Both the position numbers and the translations under genes were made by a program. Shown in pieces: positions 50,276-60,902 of a stretch of 64,000 nt of DNA (the first letter of the stretch is position 1; every line of letters starts with the position of its first letter). This DNA comes from an uncultured Sphingorhabdus sp. Lineage in GTDB: Bacteria > Pseudomonadota > Alphaproteobacteria > Sphingomonadales > Sphingomonadaceae. Where the stretch lies: contig CANMXN010000001.1 in assembly GCA_947501885.1 (NCBI GenBank), positions 558,001 to 622,000 of the forward strand, read 5' to 3'. The notes under the pieces are model-generated. The model made no database searches. It was given only the letters and a program-made list of their open reading frames with translations, and was not told the DNA's origin.

Positions 50276-53200
50276 GGACTATCCTTGCTTTCCACAGGCT
50301 GAACCACTTGTTCATTATTAACAATTGTATAGCCAGTCAGTAAATCTGGTCTAAAACGCCTTATCGTCGCTTCTGGGTCTCCAGCGCCTTCGACAAGATA
50401 TAAAAGGTTTAAAAATGAGGCCTCTATTTTCACATTAAACTCCAGCGGAATTTTTGCCAATTGCTTCGTGATAAAGTTTTTATTGGCGCCCGCTCCTTGC
50501 TTTAGGCCTGTCAAACGAACACCCGTGACAATCTCGCCTTCAATATTACCATCCATTTCGACCGTCATCGTTTCATAATCAATCGATTTGAGTGTATCAA
50601 AAGCATAATTACCAAAAGCACTCAAATCCTCAGTTGCCAATTCATCTATATAAGAAAAATTACCACCAGAGGTCGAAACCAAACTACCATCAACAATGCG
50701 CCCGCCTTCCGCATTAAACACCATAGGCAAACGGCCATCAAATATCCCTGTGGTCGAAAGGCTCGCAAACTCAAATTGTTCTAAAAATATCGCTGAGTCC
50801 ATCCCTGTGACTTCAAAAGCCATCTTCCGCTCAACATTTTCGGCAAAATCCCATATAGTTGGCTCTAATATCAATCGTCCCCCTGCAAAAGGCCAGCTTC
50901 CACCATGAACTTCAACCTTTTGTCCTGGCAATAATTGATAACTAATACGACCATCGAGCACTGCTACACCTGGATTAACAGATTCCAAATTGATAATTTG
51001 TCGATCTTCGCTCTCAAAATTAATCAAATCAGTAAATTGAATTTCTCCTGAGAGACCATTTACTGGTCCAAATGCAGCGGCCAAATCTAGGTCTTGCGTT
51101 CCAAATTTTCCAGTGGACGTTACTTCATCACCTTGCCATTTTATTTGACCATCACCATCAATGGCACCTTGCACATTGGCAACAACGCCTAACGCAATAT
51201 TTGTAATCATTTCGGGCTGTAGCTGGTCATTAAACATTAAATTATCAACCGAAAACAAAGCTCTACCCTTAGCATCATCAAGACGATGCTTAACATCAAT
51301 ATCCGCTAATTTTCGACCAGTTTGTGGTTCTTGCACTTGCCCCAAAGCTGCTATTTCCCCATTTTCAAGAGTTAGCAATAAATCAGGCATCTTCAGAGGG
51401 TTAAATCGATCCTCTTGTTCACGATCAAATATCATAAGATCGCCATTAACGGATAATATATTATCGGCAAATTCCCAGTTGAGCTGCGCATTTTCTGCTC
51501 CCAATGGCACAGTGCCAATTTTTCCTCTACCGTTGATTGCCTGCCCTGATATGCTTGGCCCAGCAAAATTAGCTGTAAGCTGATCCATCTCAAATAGCGT
51601 CGCCCCTTCATTCTCCCCTATAGTGATATTAACATTGGCCGCATCAAGACCATCTGCAAGGTTGAATTGTAATTCTGACGATTGCATATTAATCACGCTA
51701 TTTCCCAACAAACCAGCAAGTTTAACATTATCAGTACGCGCAGAGATTATGAGATCACCATCACGAGTCGATTGTACGACCGCTCGATCACCGCTAGGAC
51801 AAATTTGCAATGTTTGACCTTCTAGTCGTAATGTTGAGGCTTGTAATGCGCCGAAAGATATATTCTGACAGCTATCATAAAGCTTAACACCGCCCGATAA
51901 ACTCCAGCTTCCATCGATTGGCAAAGAAAGCGCATCAATACGCCCAGATGGAATAGGGCCACTGATAAGTGCATTGCCATTAAAATCCCAACCGCCTTGC
52001 CTATTATTGGCAAAACGCAACGCTTTCAGAGCGAGTAACGAATTATCGGTTTTATAGGCCGGCATTTCAACCTCACCCGACCATCTATTTCCAATATTCT
52101 GTTTTAGTTTTGCTGTTAACTTCGGAAGTTTTCCGCCACCAACTGATAGACCAATCGGTGAATTAAGCCGCCATGTGGATGAAGATGATGCAATATTTTT
52201 ACTGAAGCGTAGATTATTGCTAATCACCATTTTCCCACCTGAACGCGATGCAAAACGGATATTATCCAAGATGATGGTATTTTGATCATTCACCGTATCA
52301 CCAAATGCAATATCATATTGCATTTCACCTGAAAAATTGGCCAGCGTATTCGCAACCTCTGGCGCAAAAATCCGCAAAAGTGGTGATAATGGGCTATTAT
52401 CAGCAATTGAACCTAACGCACGCATATCAGACAAATTTGCATCATCTAAGCGCCCCCCAGTAAAAGAAACCTGTCCAAAGCTTCCATAATTATAAGCATT
52501 ATCACTTATGGAAATACGTCCTTCACCATCAGCTTTAATATTGGCTATATTAGCAACTTCGGTGAATAAAGCAGCTTCTTTGAGCGAATATTGCGCATCA
52601 GTACGTTCAATATTACCAACAAAATCAATATCGGCTTTGATATTATTGAGACGCGCTTCAGAATTTTGTGCTGAGGCAATGTTAATGTTAGTTTCGCCGC
52701 GCCAACGATCAAAATGTTGCGATAAATTGATATCGGTATTTATAGAGACTTGCTTAACCGTTCCAACCCCAGTGCATGCAGTGAATAAATTGTTTAATTG
52801 TCCTTTTATATTGGGCTGCTTATTCGATATTTTTACCATACCCTTAAAAACAATCATATCACTGCGGCAATTGGCAATATTAAGCGTGTTCATCTGTGCC
52901 GCCAAATGGCCATTAAAACTAGATTGTAAATGTCCTCTGCCCACCAAACCAACGCCTATGCGGCCCCAATCTGTATCAAGGCGCAACCTGCTGTCTGCTA
53001 TATCCAACGCTATATCAGGAAGCTCTGGCGCTTCATCACTTTCATTATCTGTGAATTTATCCAGAGCGCCAAAGCTTAATTTACCGCTTTTGTAGGTTCC
53101 ATTGAGCGATCCACCACGAACCCATATTGTTTTTAGGACTGCACCCGCAAAATTAATTTTAACATCTATATCAACTTCTTTCGCAGTAAAGTCAGGATTA

Positions 53201-53457
53201 TCAGGGTCCCCAATCACAACATTACGAAGTTTTTGAAACCTAGGACCAATCTCTATAATCTCATATTTTGCTTCTATACCATATTCATCGAGTTGATCCT
53301 CAATAGCGCGTTCAGCAATAATAATACGTTGTGACCAAGCATAAGCCAAAAATGCGACTATCAGAAACAAGGCAATAATGAGCAACCACCGCTTTTCAAA
53401 GCGTATTGCGCTCTTTTCATGCTTTACTTCGTTAGACATATTTGTGAAATGCAGCAA
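50272..53457 (-). CDS. ydbH: YdbH family protein (AsmA-like, intermembrane phospholipid transport)
   Basis: 1061 aa, N-terminal TM; C-terminal AFGNYAFDTLKSIDYETMTVEMDGNIEGEIVTGVRLTGL...IPLEFNVKIEASFLNLLYL; operon with ynbE/ydbL. Confidence 0.85.
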   Translation of the reverse strand: MLHFTNMSNEVKHEKSAIRFEKRWLLIIALFLIVAFLAYAWSQRIIIAERAIEDQLDEYGIEAKYEIIEIGPRFQKLRNVVIGDPDNPDFTAKEVDIDVKINFAGAVLKTIWVRGGSLNGTYKSGKLSFGALDKFTDNESDEAPELPDIALDIADSRLRLDTDWGRIGVGLVGRGHLQSSFNGHLAAQMNTLNIANCRSDMIVFKGMVKISNKQPNIKGQLNNLFTACTGVGTVKQVSINTDINLSQHFDRWRGETNINIASAQNSEARLNNIKADIDFVGNIERTDAQYSLKEAALFTEVANIANIKADGEGRISISDNAYNYGSFGQVSFTGGRLDDANLSDMRALGSIADNSPLSPLLRIFAPEVANTLANFSGEMQYDIAFGDTVNDQNTIILDNIRFASRSGGKMVISNNLRFSKNIASSSSTWRLNSPIGLSVGGGKLPKLTAKLKQNIGNRWSGEVEMPAYKTDNSLLALKALRFANNRQGGWDFNGNALISGPIPSGRIDALSLPIDGSWSLSGGVKLYDSCQNISFGALQASTLRLEGQTLQICPSGDRAVVQSTRDGDLIISARTDNVKLAGLLGNSVINMQSSELQFNLADGLDAANVNITIGENEGATLFEMDQLTANFAGPSISGQAINGRGKIGTVPLGAENAQLNWEFADNILSVNGDLMIFDREQEDRFNPLKMPDLLLTLENGEIAALGQVQEPQTGRKLADIDVKHRLDDAKGRALFSVDNLMFNDQLQPEMITNIALGVVANVQGAIDGDGQIKWQGDEVTSTGKFGTQDLDLAAAFGPVNGLSGEIQFTDLINFESEDRQIINLESVNPGVAVLDGRISYQLLPGQKVEVHGGSWPFAGGRLILEPTIWDFAENVERKMAFEVTGMDSAIFLEQFEFASLSTTGIFDGRLPMVFNAEGGRIVDGSLVSTSGGNFSYIDELATEDLSAFGNYAFDTLKSIDYETMTVEMDGNIEGEIVTGVRLTGLKQGAGANKNFITKQLAKIPLEFNVKIEASFLNLLYLVEGAGDPEATIRRFRPDLLTGYTIVNNEQVVQPVESKDSP

Positions 53458-53594
53458 TATAAGACGTCATGCAATGGGCTTCTAATAAAATAATGTTATA
53501 TAATGATATTCCTATCATCATGGTAAATCACTTGCCACTTGATTAAAAATAACAGATTATATGAAAAATTTCATAGCGATAAAGCGAGGATATT

Positions 53595-54314
53595 ATGAGT
53601 GGAGGGCTGTTTGAAGATGACAAAGCATCTCAAAAACCTACCAATCATCATGCCTCTGGTCATAGAGCAAGACTACGTGAACGGCTACTGAGTCAAGGCG
53701 GTGACGCATTATTGGACCATGAATTGATCGAATATCTTTTAGCATTAGCAATACCGCGCCGTGACACAAAGCCATTGGCCAAACAATTGCTAGCGCATTA
53801 TGGCGGCTTATCAGCGCTTTTAACTGCCGATCCTCAAAATCTATCGCGCCAAAAGGGGCTTGGTGATACCAGTGTTGCCGCCCTTAAAATTGTTCAAGCC
53901 GCAGCCCTTCGGTTGATTAGCGAACCAGTGCGCGAACAACCGATATTATCATCATGGCAAGCATTGCTTGATTATTTGCGCGCCGATATGGCTCATCTTA
54001 CCACCGAACGTATTCGCATATTATATCTCAACAGCAAAAATATGCTGATCCGCGATGAAGTGAGCAGCGAAGGTTCGATTGACGAAGCCGCACTTTACGT
54101 GCGTGAAATTATGCGCAGAGCAATAGATTTAGGGGCCGCTTCCATCATTATGGTGCATAATCACCCCAGCGGTGACAGCGCACCGAGCAAACAAGATATA
54201 TTATTAACACGTGAAGTGATCGATGCTGGCAAAAAAATGGGCATAGCAGTGCATGACCACATCATTATAGGTAAGGATGGACATAGCAGCATGCGCGGTG
54301 CGGGCCTTATATAA
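53595..54314 (+). CDS. radC: RadC family protein
   Basis: MVHNHPSGDSAPSKQD JAMM motif; HDHIIIGKDGHSSMRGAGLI. Confidence 0.95.
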   Translation: MSGGLFEDDKASQKPTNHHASGHRARLRERLLSQGGDALLDHELIEYLLALAIPRRDTKPLAKQLLAHYGGLSALLTADPQNLSRQKGLGDTSVAALKIVQAAALRLISEPVREQPILSSWQALLDYLRADMAHLTTERIRILYLNSKNMLIRDEVSSEGSIDEAALYVREIMRRAIDLGAASIIMVHNHPSGDSAPSKQDILLTREVIDAGKKMGIAVHDHIIIGKDGHSSMRGAGLI

Positions 54315-54449
54315 TATAATATCCACTGTTTATCATGATGGAATTACCCCTAGCTGTTGAAGCATAGCCCCCTAAATGCTAGCGCGGCCAAAATAATATC
54401 ACACCGATTCTTGATAGAATTTACGGTCACAATAAAGAAAGACAATATC

Positions 54450-55763
54450 ATGGTTCCTCGCTATTCTCGTCCCGATATGGTTGCTATTTGGGAACCTGAA
54501 AATAAATTTCGTATCTGGTTTGAAATAGAAGCCCATGCCACCGATAAATTAGCGCAATTGGGCGTTGTCCCGCAAAGCGCCGCTGACGCACTATGGGATT
54601 GGTGGAAAACAGAACCTAAAATTGATGTACCAGCCATTGATGCTATCGAAGCCGTCACCAAGCATGATGTTATCGCATTTCTAACATGGGTTGCTGAAAA
54701 TGTTGGTGATGAAGCCCGTTTCATGCACCAAGGCATGACATCTTCCGATGTGCTGGATACATGTCTTGCCGTACAACTAACGCAGGCTACCGATTTGCTA
54801 ATCGCTGATATGGATAAATTGCTTGAAGCCATTAAAAAACGCGCTTTTGAGCATAAATTAACTCCCACTATAGGGCGCAGCCACGGTATCCATGCCGAGC
54901 CAGTGACTTTCGGTATGAAGCTTGCGCAAGCCTATGCCGAATTAGAGCGCGGTCGTGAGCGTCTTATTGCTGGCCGCAAAGAAATTGCTACTTGTGCAAT
55001 ATCAGGAGCCGTTGGCACATTTGCCAATATTGATCCATCGGTAGAAGCCTATGTTGCAGAAAAACTAGGATTGGAAATAGAACCAGTCTCCACCCAAGTC
55101 ATACCGCGCGATCGCCATGCTATGTATTTTGCAGTGCTTGGCGTTATTGCCTCTTCAATCGAGCGCTTGGCCGTTGAAGTAAGACATTTACAGCGTACCG
55201 AGGTATTAGAGGCTGAGGAATATTTCTCACCTGGGCAAAAAGGTTCATCCGCCATGCCGCACAAACGCAATCCTATTTTAACGGAAAATCTCACAGGTCT
55301 TGCCCGTATGGTTCGTAGCGCCGTCACACCTGCAATGGAAAATGTTGCGCTCTGGCATGAACGCGATATTTCGCACAGCTCCGTTGAGCGCATGATTGGC
55401 CCTGATGCAACTATCACATTGGATTTTGCATTGGCCCGCATCACTGGCGTCATGGATAAATTGCTCATCTATCCAGAACGTATGCAAAAAAATCTCGATC
55501 GAATGGGCGGATTAGTCCATTCGCAGCGCGTATTATTGGCCCTCACCCAATCAGGTATCAGCCGCGAAGATAGCTATCGCATCGTTCAGCGTAACGCCAT
55601 GAAAGTATGGGAAAGCGATGGAACATTATCATTGTTAGAGTTATTGAAAGCTGACGATATGGTAAGCTCTAAGTTATCAGATGAAGAATTAGAAGAGCGG
55701 TTTAACCTTGATTATCATTTCAAAAATATTGATGTGATTTTTGAACGTGTTTTTGGCGCATAA
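54450..55763 (+). CDS. purB: adenylosuccinate lyase
   Basis: MVPRYSRPDMVAIWEPENKFRIWFEIEAHA; GSSAMPHKRNPILTENLTGLAR; start placed at internal Met. Confidence 0.97.
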   Translation: MVPRYSRPDMVAIWEPENKFRIWFEIEAHATDKLAQLGVVPQSAADALWDWWKTEPKIDVPAIDAIEAVTKHDVIAFLTWVAENVGDEARFMHQGMTSSDVLDTCLAVQLTQATDLLIADMDKLLEAIKKRAFEHKLTPTIGRSHGIHAEPVTFGMKLAQAYAELERGRERLIAGRKEIATCAISGAVGTFANIDPSVEAYVAEKLGLEIEPVSTQVIPRDRHAMYFAVLGVIASSIERLAVEVRHLQRTEVLEAEEYFSPGQKGSSAMPHKRNPILTENLTGLARMVRSAVTPAMENVALWHERDISHSSVERMIGPDATITLDFALARITGVMDKLLIYPERMQKNLDRMGGLVHSQRVLLALTQSGISREDSYRIVQRNAMKVWESDGTLSLLELLKADDMVSSKLSDEELEERFNLDYHFKNIDVIFERVFGA

Positions 55764-55829
55764 AATTTATTTTATAATAATGCGCCAATTTATCTCGAAG
55801 ATATGTTATGCTGCCATCAGGAATATATT

Positions 55830-56165
55830 ATGAGATTTTTGCAAATATTATTTTGGGTGGTTTTCATCGTTCTTGCGATTATTTTCTCTGTGAACAATTG
55901 GACCCTTGTTGAAATTCCTCTCGGTGACGATTCCATCTTAGAGACAAAATTACCTGTTCTTGTAATTGGTAGCTTTTTAATTGGTTTTTTGCCGCTCTAT
56001 TTTTGGCACCGGATCACCACATGGCGTTTAAAAAGAAAAATTAATGCAGCGCAAAACACCCCGCGTAACCCTCCGCTTAATATGAGTGAAATACCTAATA
56101 ACAAGCCCCATGCTGGTGCTGGTATCTCCCCTCTTGAACCCAAAAGTAATTTAGAGAGCGAATGA
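55830..56165 (+). CDS. LapA domain (DUF1049) membrane protein
   Basis: MRFLQILFWVVFIVLAIIFSVNNWTLVEIPL; between purB and pyrF. Confidence 0.82.
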   Translation: MRFLQILFWVVFIVLAIIFSVNNWTLVEIPLGDDSILETKLPVLVIGSFLIGFLPLYFWHRITTWRLKRKINAAQNTPRNPPLNMSEIPNNKPHAGAGISPLEPKSNLESE

Positions 56166-56839
56166 TGAGCAATCCTATTTTCGCCGCCCTCGATACACCC
56201 TATTTAGAAGATGCGAGCGCTTTGGTGCAGAAGATTAAAGGCCATGTTGGTGGCATCAAATTGGGTCTCGAATTTTTCTGTGCCAATGGCCATCATGGTG
56301 TGCATGAATTGGCCAAAATAGGCTTACCTATATTTCTTGACCTTAAATTACACGACATCCCCAATACCGTTGCGAAAGCAATGAATGCGATCAATATATT
56401 AGAACCCGCAATTGTTACTATTCATGCAAGCGGTGGCCGCGCAATGATGGAAGATGCGAAGGCTGCGGCAGGGCATAATACAAAAGTTGTTGGAGTCACG
56501 GTCTTAACCAGCCTGAATGATCATGATTTGGGTCGTATCGGGATGGAGAGCAATTCCCATGCTCAAGTCGAAAGATTAGCAGACTTGGCTGCTGAGGCTG
56601 GACTAGATGGTATCGTTTGTTCTGGTCAAGAAGTTAAGGCCGCCCATGCACGGTGGAATAATGGTTTTTTCGTAGTGCCTGGCATTCGTCCAACAGGAGG
56701 TACTGTTGGTGATCAAAAACGCGTGGTAACACCGCGTCAAGCTATGGATGATGGTGCATCGGTTCTGGTTATAGGCCGACCAATCACACAAAGCCCTAAC
56801 CCCGATCAAGCCGCACGCGATATTGATGCGACTTTATAA
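56162..56839 (+). CDS. pyrF: orotidine 5'-phosphate decarboxylase
   Basis: IFLDLKLHDIPNTVAKAM; VVPGIRPTGGTVGDQKRVVTP; VIGRPIT. Confidence 0.97.
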   Translation: MMSNPIFAALDTPYLEDASALVQKIKGHVGGIKLGLEFFCANGHHGVHELAKIGLPIFLDLKLHDIPNTVAKAMNAINILEPAIVTIHASGGRAMMEDAKAAAGHNTKVVGVTVLTSLNDHDLGRIGMESNSHAQVERLADLAAEAGLDGIVCSGQEVKAAHARWNNGFFVVPGIRPTGGTVGDQKRVVTPRQAMDDGASVLVIGRPITQSPNPDQAARDIDATL

Positions 56840-56842
56840 GCT

Positions 56843-57478
56843 ATGGATCAAACAAAAATAAAAATATGCGGAATAAGCACAGTTGAAACCATGCAGGCGG
56901 CGGCCGATGCTGGGGCGGATTATATCGGCCTTGTCCATTTTGAAAAAAGCCCGCGCCATGTTTCCCTCGAACAAGCCGCAAAATTGCGTATGCATGCGCC
57001 TGCATCGCTTAAAATTGTGCTGCTATTGGTCAATGCCCAACCCGAATTAACCGCACAAGCCGTAACCACGGTTAAGCCTGATGTCTTACAATTCCATGGT
57101 ACTGAGACTCCCGAATGGATCAAATTGGTCAAGGAAAAGCTCAACATTGAAGTGTGGAAAGCGCTTGGCGTGCGCGATCGCCATACATTAATGAACAGCG
57201 CCCGTTATAATGGCATTGCTGATCGCCTGTTATTTGATGCCCCTGCCAAAGCACTACCAGGCGGCACAGGTACTAGTTTTGACTGGGATTTACTGCGTAC
57301 GCATAAGCATGAAATTAATTGGGGTCTTGCCGGCGGGCTTGATCAGCACAATGTTAGCGAAGCTATTGCAGCAACAGGCGCTCCTCTCGTTGATACATCA
57401 TCGGGCGTAGAGAGCGCTGCTGGCATTAAGGATATAGACAAAATCATCCAATTCTGCGAAGCGGTGAGAAGTGCTTAA
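56843..57478 (+). CDS. trpF: phosphoribosylanthranilate isomerase
   Basis: IKICGISTVETMQAAADAGADYIGLVHFEKSPRHVS; LQFHGTETPEW; LAGGLDQHNV; VDTSSGVE. Confidence 0.97.
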   Translation: MDQTKIKICGISTVETMQAAADAGADYIGLVHFEKSPRHVSLEQAAKLRMHAPASLKIVLLLVNAQPELTAQAVTTVKPDVLQFHGTETPEWIKLVKEKLNIEVWKALGVRDRHTLMNSARYNGIADRLLFDAPAKALPGGTGTSFDWDLLRTHKHEINWGLAGGLDQHNVSEAIAATGAPLVDTSSGVESAAGIKDIDKIIQFCEAVRSA

Positions 57479-57526
57479 ATCCCTCAATCTTGCGATATAG
57501 CATTCCCTGAAAAGGCCCATGATAGA

Positions 57527-58762
57527 ATGAATAAACAAAGCAATAGTTTTATGAATCAACCCGATGAGCGTGGGCACTTTGGCCAATTTGGCGGACGCTA
57601 TGTGGCAGAAACCCTAATGCCGCTTATTCTTGATTTGGAAAAAGAATATCGCAAAGCACAAAAAGACCCTGAATTTTCTGCTCAATTTGATGATCTGCTC
57701 ACCAACTATGTGGGCCGTCCTTCGCCGCTCTATTATGCGCAAGGTTTAACCGAAGATATTCGCAAAAATGCACCTGCCGACAAAGGCGCGCAAATTTGGT
57801 TCAAGCGTGATGAATTAAACCATACGGGTGCGCATAAAATCAACAATTGCATTGGTCAAATTTTGCTCGCTATGCGCATGGGCAAAACGCGGATTATTGC
57901 CGAGACTGGTGCTGGCCAGCATGGCGTTGCCACCGCAACCGTCTGCGCCCGCTTTGGGTTGCCATGTTATATTTACATGGGCAGCAAAGATATAGAACGC
58001 CAAGCACCCAATATGTTTCGCATGAAATTATTGGGGGCTGAGGTCATCCCCGTTGAGAGCGGCACAGGCACTCTGAAAGATGCGATGAATGAAGCACTGA
58101 GGGATTGGGTCGCCAATGTTGACGATACATTTTATATCATTGGCACTGCGGCCGGACCACACCCCTACCCCGAGCTTGTCCGTGATTTTCAGAGCGTTAT
58201 TGGCCGTGAAGCACGTGCACAAATGCTAGAACGCAAGGGCCGCTTGCCCGATCTATTGGTAGCGGCAATTGGCGGCGGCAGTAATGCTATTGGTCTATTC
58301 CATCCCTTCTTAGACGATAAAGAAGTAGACATGTTAGGTATTGAAGCGGCAGGTCATGGCATTGATAAAGAACATGCTGCATCACTTGCAGGCGGCAAAC
58401 CTGGGATATTACATGGAAATAAGACTTATCTCTTGCAAGACGAAGATGGTCAAATTGATGAAGCGCATAGTATCTCAGCGGGCCTTGATTATCCAGGTAT
58501 TGGACCAGAGCATAGTTGGCTCAAAGAGAGTGGGCGCGTTCGTTATGATAGTGTAACCGACGTTGAGGCTTTGGATGCGTTTCAACTATTATGCCGTACT
58601 GAGGGTATTATTCCCGCATTGGAGCCATCACATGCAATTGCGGCCGTTGCACGCGAAGCTGTGAAAATGAACCAGGATCAGATCATTCTTGCGAACCTAT
58701 GTGGTCGCGGTGATAAAGATATATTTACCGTTGCGGAGGCATTGGGAACGGAGATTGGTTAA
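57527..58762 (+). CDS. trpB: tryptophan synthase beta chain
   Basis: [56 protein letters not shown]. Confidence 0.98.
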   Translation: MNKQSNSFMNQPDERGHFGQFGGRYVAETLMPLILDLEKEYRKAQKDPEFSAQFDDLLTNYVGRPSPLYYAQGLTEDIRKNAPADKGAQIWFKRDELNHTGAHKINNCIGQILLAMRMGKTRIIAETGAGQHGVATATVCARFGLPCYIYMGSKDIERQAPNMFRMKLLGAEVIPVESGTGTLKDAMNEALRDWVANVDDTFYIIGTAAGPHPYPELVRDFQSVIGREARAQMLERKGRLPDLLVAAIGGGSNAIGLFHPFLDDKEVDMLGIEAAGHGIDKEHAASLAGGKPGILHGNKTYLLQDEDGQIDEAHSISAGLDYPGIGPEHSWLKESGRVRYDSVTDVEALDAFQLLCRTEGIIPALEPSHAIAAVAREAVKMNQDQIILANLCGRGDKDIFTVAEALGTEIG

Positions 58763-58789
58763 ACAAAGGCAATTTAATGGGATATAAGG

Positions 58790-58984
58790 ATGAATATCAG
58801 CAACTTCATTGCAATGCTCGCAGGCGGTATATTATTTGTAATGATTACAATCTTTTTAGACAAAATTATTACTTGGCCCTGGCTAGCACAAGAACTTATG
58901 AATAATCGTACGCAGACCCTTACTATCGCATTTTTTGCAGGTGTGATTTTATCTGGCATTGCTAGCATTATGAACAATCGCTAG
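58790..58984 (+). CDS. small membrane protein A in the trpB-trpA gap
   Basis: 64 aa, two hydrophobic segments; similarity to the adjacent 68-aa ORF supports this frame. Confidence 0.65.
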   Translation: MNISNFIAMLAGGILFVMITIFLDKIITWPWLAQELMNNRTQTLTIAFFAGVILSGIASIMNNR

Positions 58985-59013
58985 AACATAATCATTATCC
59001 TGAGAGGATTATA

Positions 59014-59220
59014 ATGAATCTATTGAATATAACTGCACCGCTAATCGGCGGCATATTAGCAATTTTGCTAATACAATATATTGGTAAAGAAGAATATTTT
59101 CCGTGGTTTGCGCAGCAATTACAAAATAATAGCACAGTAACACAAATTATTGCATTCATAATAGGCTCCATCACTTTTGGTGCATCGCGTTTCATCCAAC
59201 TCAGAAAACAAGAAAAATAA
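59014..59220 (+). CDS. small membrane protein B in the trpB-trpA gap, paralogous to A
   Basis: 68 aa; RBS GAGAGG upstream of ATG; stop abuts the trpA ATG. Confidence 0.75.
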   Translation: MNLLNITAPLIGGILAILLIQYIGKEEYFPWFAQQLQNNSTVTQIIAFIIGSITFGASRFIQLRKQEK

Positions 59221-60009
59221 ATGACCCGTTTATCCAATGCTTTCCGCGCAGATCGCGCAGCGCTTATCACCTTTGTTACAGCTGGCGATCCTAGCGTTAA
59301 AGATACACCTGCTATCCTTGATGCATTGGTTGAGGGAGGCGCCGATATTATCGAACTTGGCATGCCCTTTACCGACCCAATGGCCGATGGTCCAGCAATC
59401 CAAGCCGCCAATATCCGTAGCCTTACCGGTGGTACAAAAACAGCCGATATACTCAATATTGCCAAGAACTTTCGAGCTAAGCATCCTAATGTACCGCTTA
59501 TTTTAATGGGCTATGCCAACCCAATGACTATCCGCGGAGCTGATTGGTTTGCCGATGCTTGCGAACAAAATGGTGTTGATGGGGTAATATGCGTTGATAT
59601 TCCCGTTGAAGAAGATGATAGCCTCGGCGATTCATTACGTGAAAAAAATATCGCTGTTGTGCGCCTTGCAACGCCAACGACCGATGCTGAGCGATTACCA
59701 CAAATATTGAGCAATGCGACAGGCTTTCTCTACTATGTAAGCGTTGCAGGCATTACAGGCCTTCAGCAAGCAGCGCAAAACAGCATAGAAGAAGCCGTTA
59801 AGCGCTTAAAATCTGGCACAGATTTGCCTGTAGCTGTTGGTTTCGGGGTACGCACGCCAGAACAAGCCGCTGATATAGGCCGCGTTGCCGATGGCGTAGT
59901 TGTCGGTAGCGCCATTGTTGAGTTGGTTGAAAAATATGGAAATAATGCAACTCCCCATGTAAAGGACTATATTGCATCGCTGGCATCTGCTATTGCCGCA
60001 GCACGATAA
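59221..60009 (+). CDS. trpA: tryptophan synthase alpha chain
   Basis: [67 protein letters not shown]. Confidence 0.98.
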   Translation: MTRLSNAFRADRAALITFVTAGDPSVKDTPAILDALVEGGADIIELGMPFTDPMADGPAIQAANIRSLTGGTKTADILNIAKNFRAKHPNVPLILMGYANPMTIRGADWFADACEQNGVDGVICVDIPVEEDDSLGDSLREKNIAVVRLATPTTDAERLPQILSNATGFLYYVSVAGITGLQQAAQNSIEEAVKRLKSGTDLPVAVGFGVRTPEQAADIGRVADGVVVGSAIVELVEKYGNNATPHVKDYIASLASAIAAAR

Positions 60010-60026
60010 AAACTGGAGATCATAAA

Positions 60027-60881
60027 ATGAGCTGGGTCACACGCGTCAGAAACGCCATACCATTCATTGCAAAGCGAGAAACGACAGAAACATTGTGGCA
60101 TAAATGTAAAGGCTGCCATGCGATGATCTTTCTCAAAGAATATCAAGAAAATAAATCGATATGCCCCAAATGTAATCACCATGGGCGCATCGGCCCTCAA
60201 GAGCGTTTCACACAAATTTTTGATAATAGCCAATATAATGAATTGGCTGTTCCAATCGTTAATGAAGACCCGCTTAAGTTTAAAGATCAAAAGAAATATA
60301 CCGATCGTATTAAAGCAGCGCGCGCTGCTAATGGCCGTAATGATGCACTTATCACCGCATATGGTAAGATAGAAGGTCGCAAAGCTGTTGTAAGCGTGCA
60401 AGACTTTGCGTTCATGGGTGGTTCTATGGGCATGGCCGTGGGCGAAGGTTTTGTTGAAGCTATCAAAAAGGCAATCGAACTTAGTGCGCCTTACATCATA
60501 TTTACTGCTGCTGGCGGTGCTCGCATGCAAGAGGGTATATTATCTCTGATGCAAATGCCGCGCTCAACCGCCGCTATCTCTATGTTGCGAGATGCAGGGC
60601 TGCCCTATGTTGTAGTGTTGACCGATCCAACAACAGGTGGTGTGACGGCTAGCTATGCTATGCTAGGCGATATACAGATTGCCGAACCTGGTGCGCTCAT
60701 TGGTTTTGCGGGACAACGTGTTATCGAACAAACTATCCGCGAGAAATTACCCGATGGGTTTCAGCGCGCAGAATATTTGCTCGAACATGGCATGATCGAT
60801 ATGGTGGTGCATCGTCATGATATGCGCGAAACATTAGGAACATTAATAGATTTTGCCACCGCCAATCGTAAAGCAGCTTAG
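60027..60881 (+). CDS. accD: acetyl-CoA carboxylase carboxyltransferase subunit beta
   Basis: [33 protein letters not shown] zinc ribbon; [40 protein letters not shown]. Confidence 0.98.
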   Translation: MSWVTRVRNAIPFIAKRETTETLWHKCKGCHAMIFLKEYQENKSICPKCNHHGRIGPQERFTQIFDNSQYNELAVPIVNEDPLKFKDQKKYTDRIKAARAANGRNDALITAYGKIEGRKAVVSVQDFAFMGGSMGMAVGEGFVEAIKKAIELSAPYIIFTAAGGARMQEGILSLMQMPRSTAAISMLRDAGLPYVVVLTDPTTGGVTASYAMLGDIQIAEPGALIGFAGQRVIEQTIREKLPDGFQRAEYLLEHGMIDMVVHRHDMRETLGTLIDFATANRKAA

Positions 60882-60902
60882 AAACAGAGTTTTGGCCTAA
60901 TT

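Noticed and set aside
52508-53095. 195-aa plus-strand ORF
   Set aside because: Antisense to ydbH with no domain signature; one of many shadow ORFs in the long YdbH frame
59967-60530. 187-aa minus-strand ORF
   Set aside because: Antisense to accD, whose family signature is unambiguous
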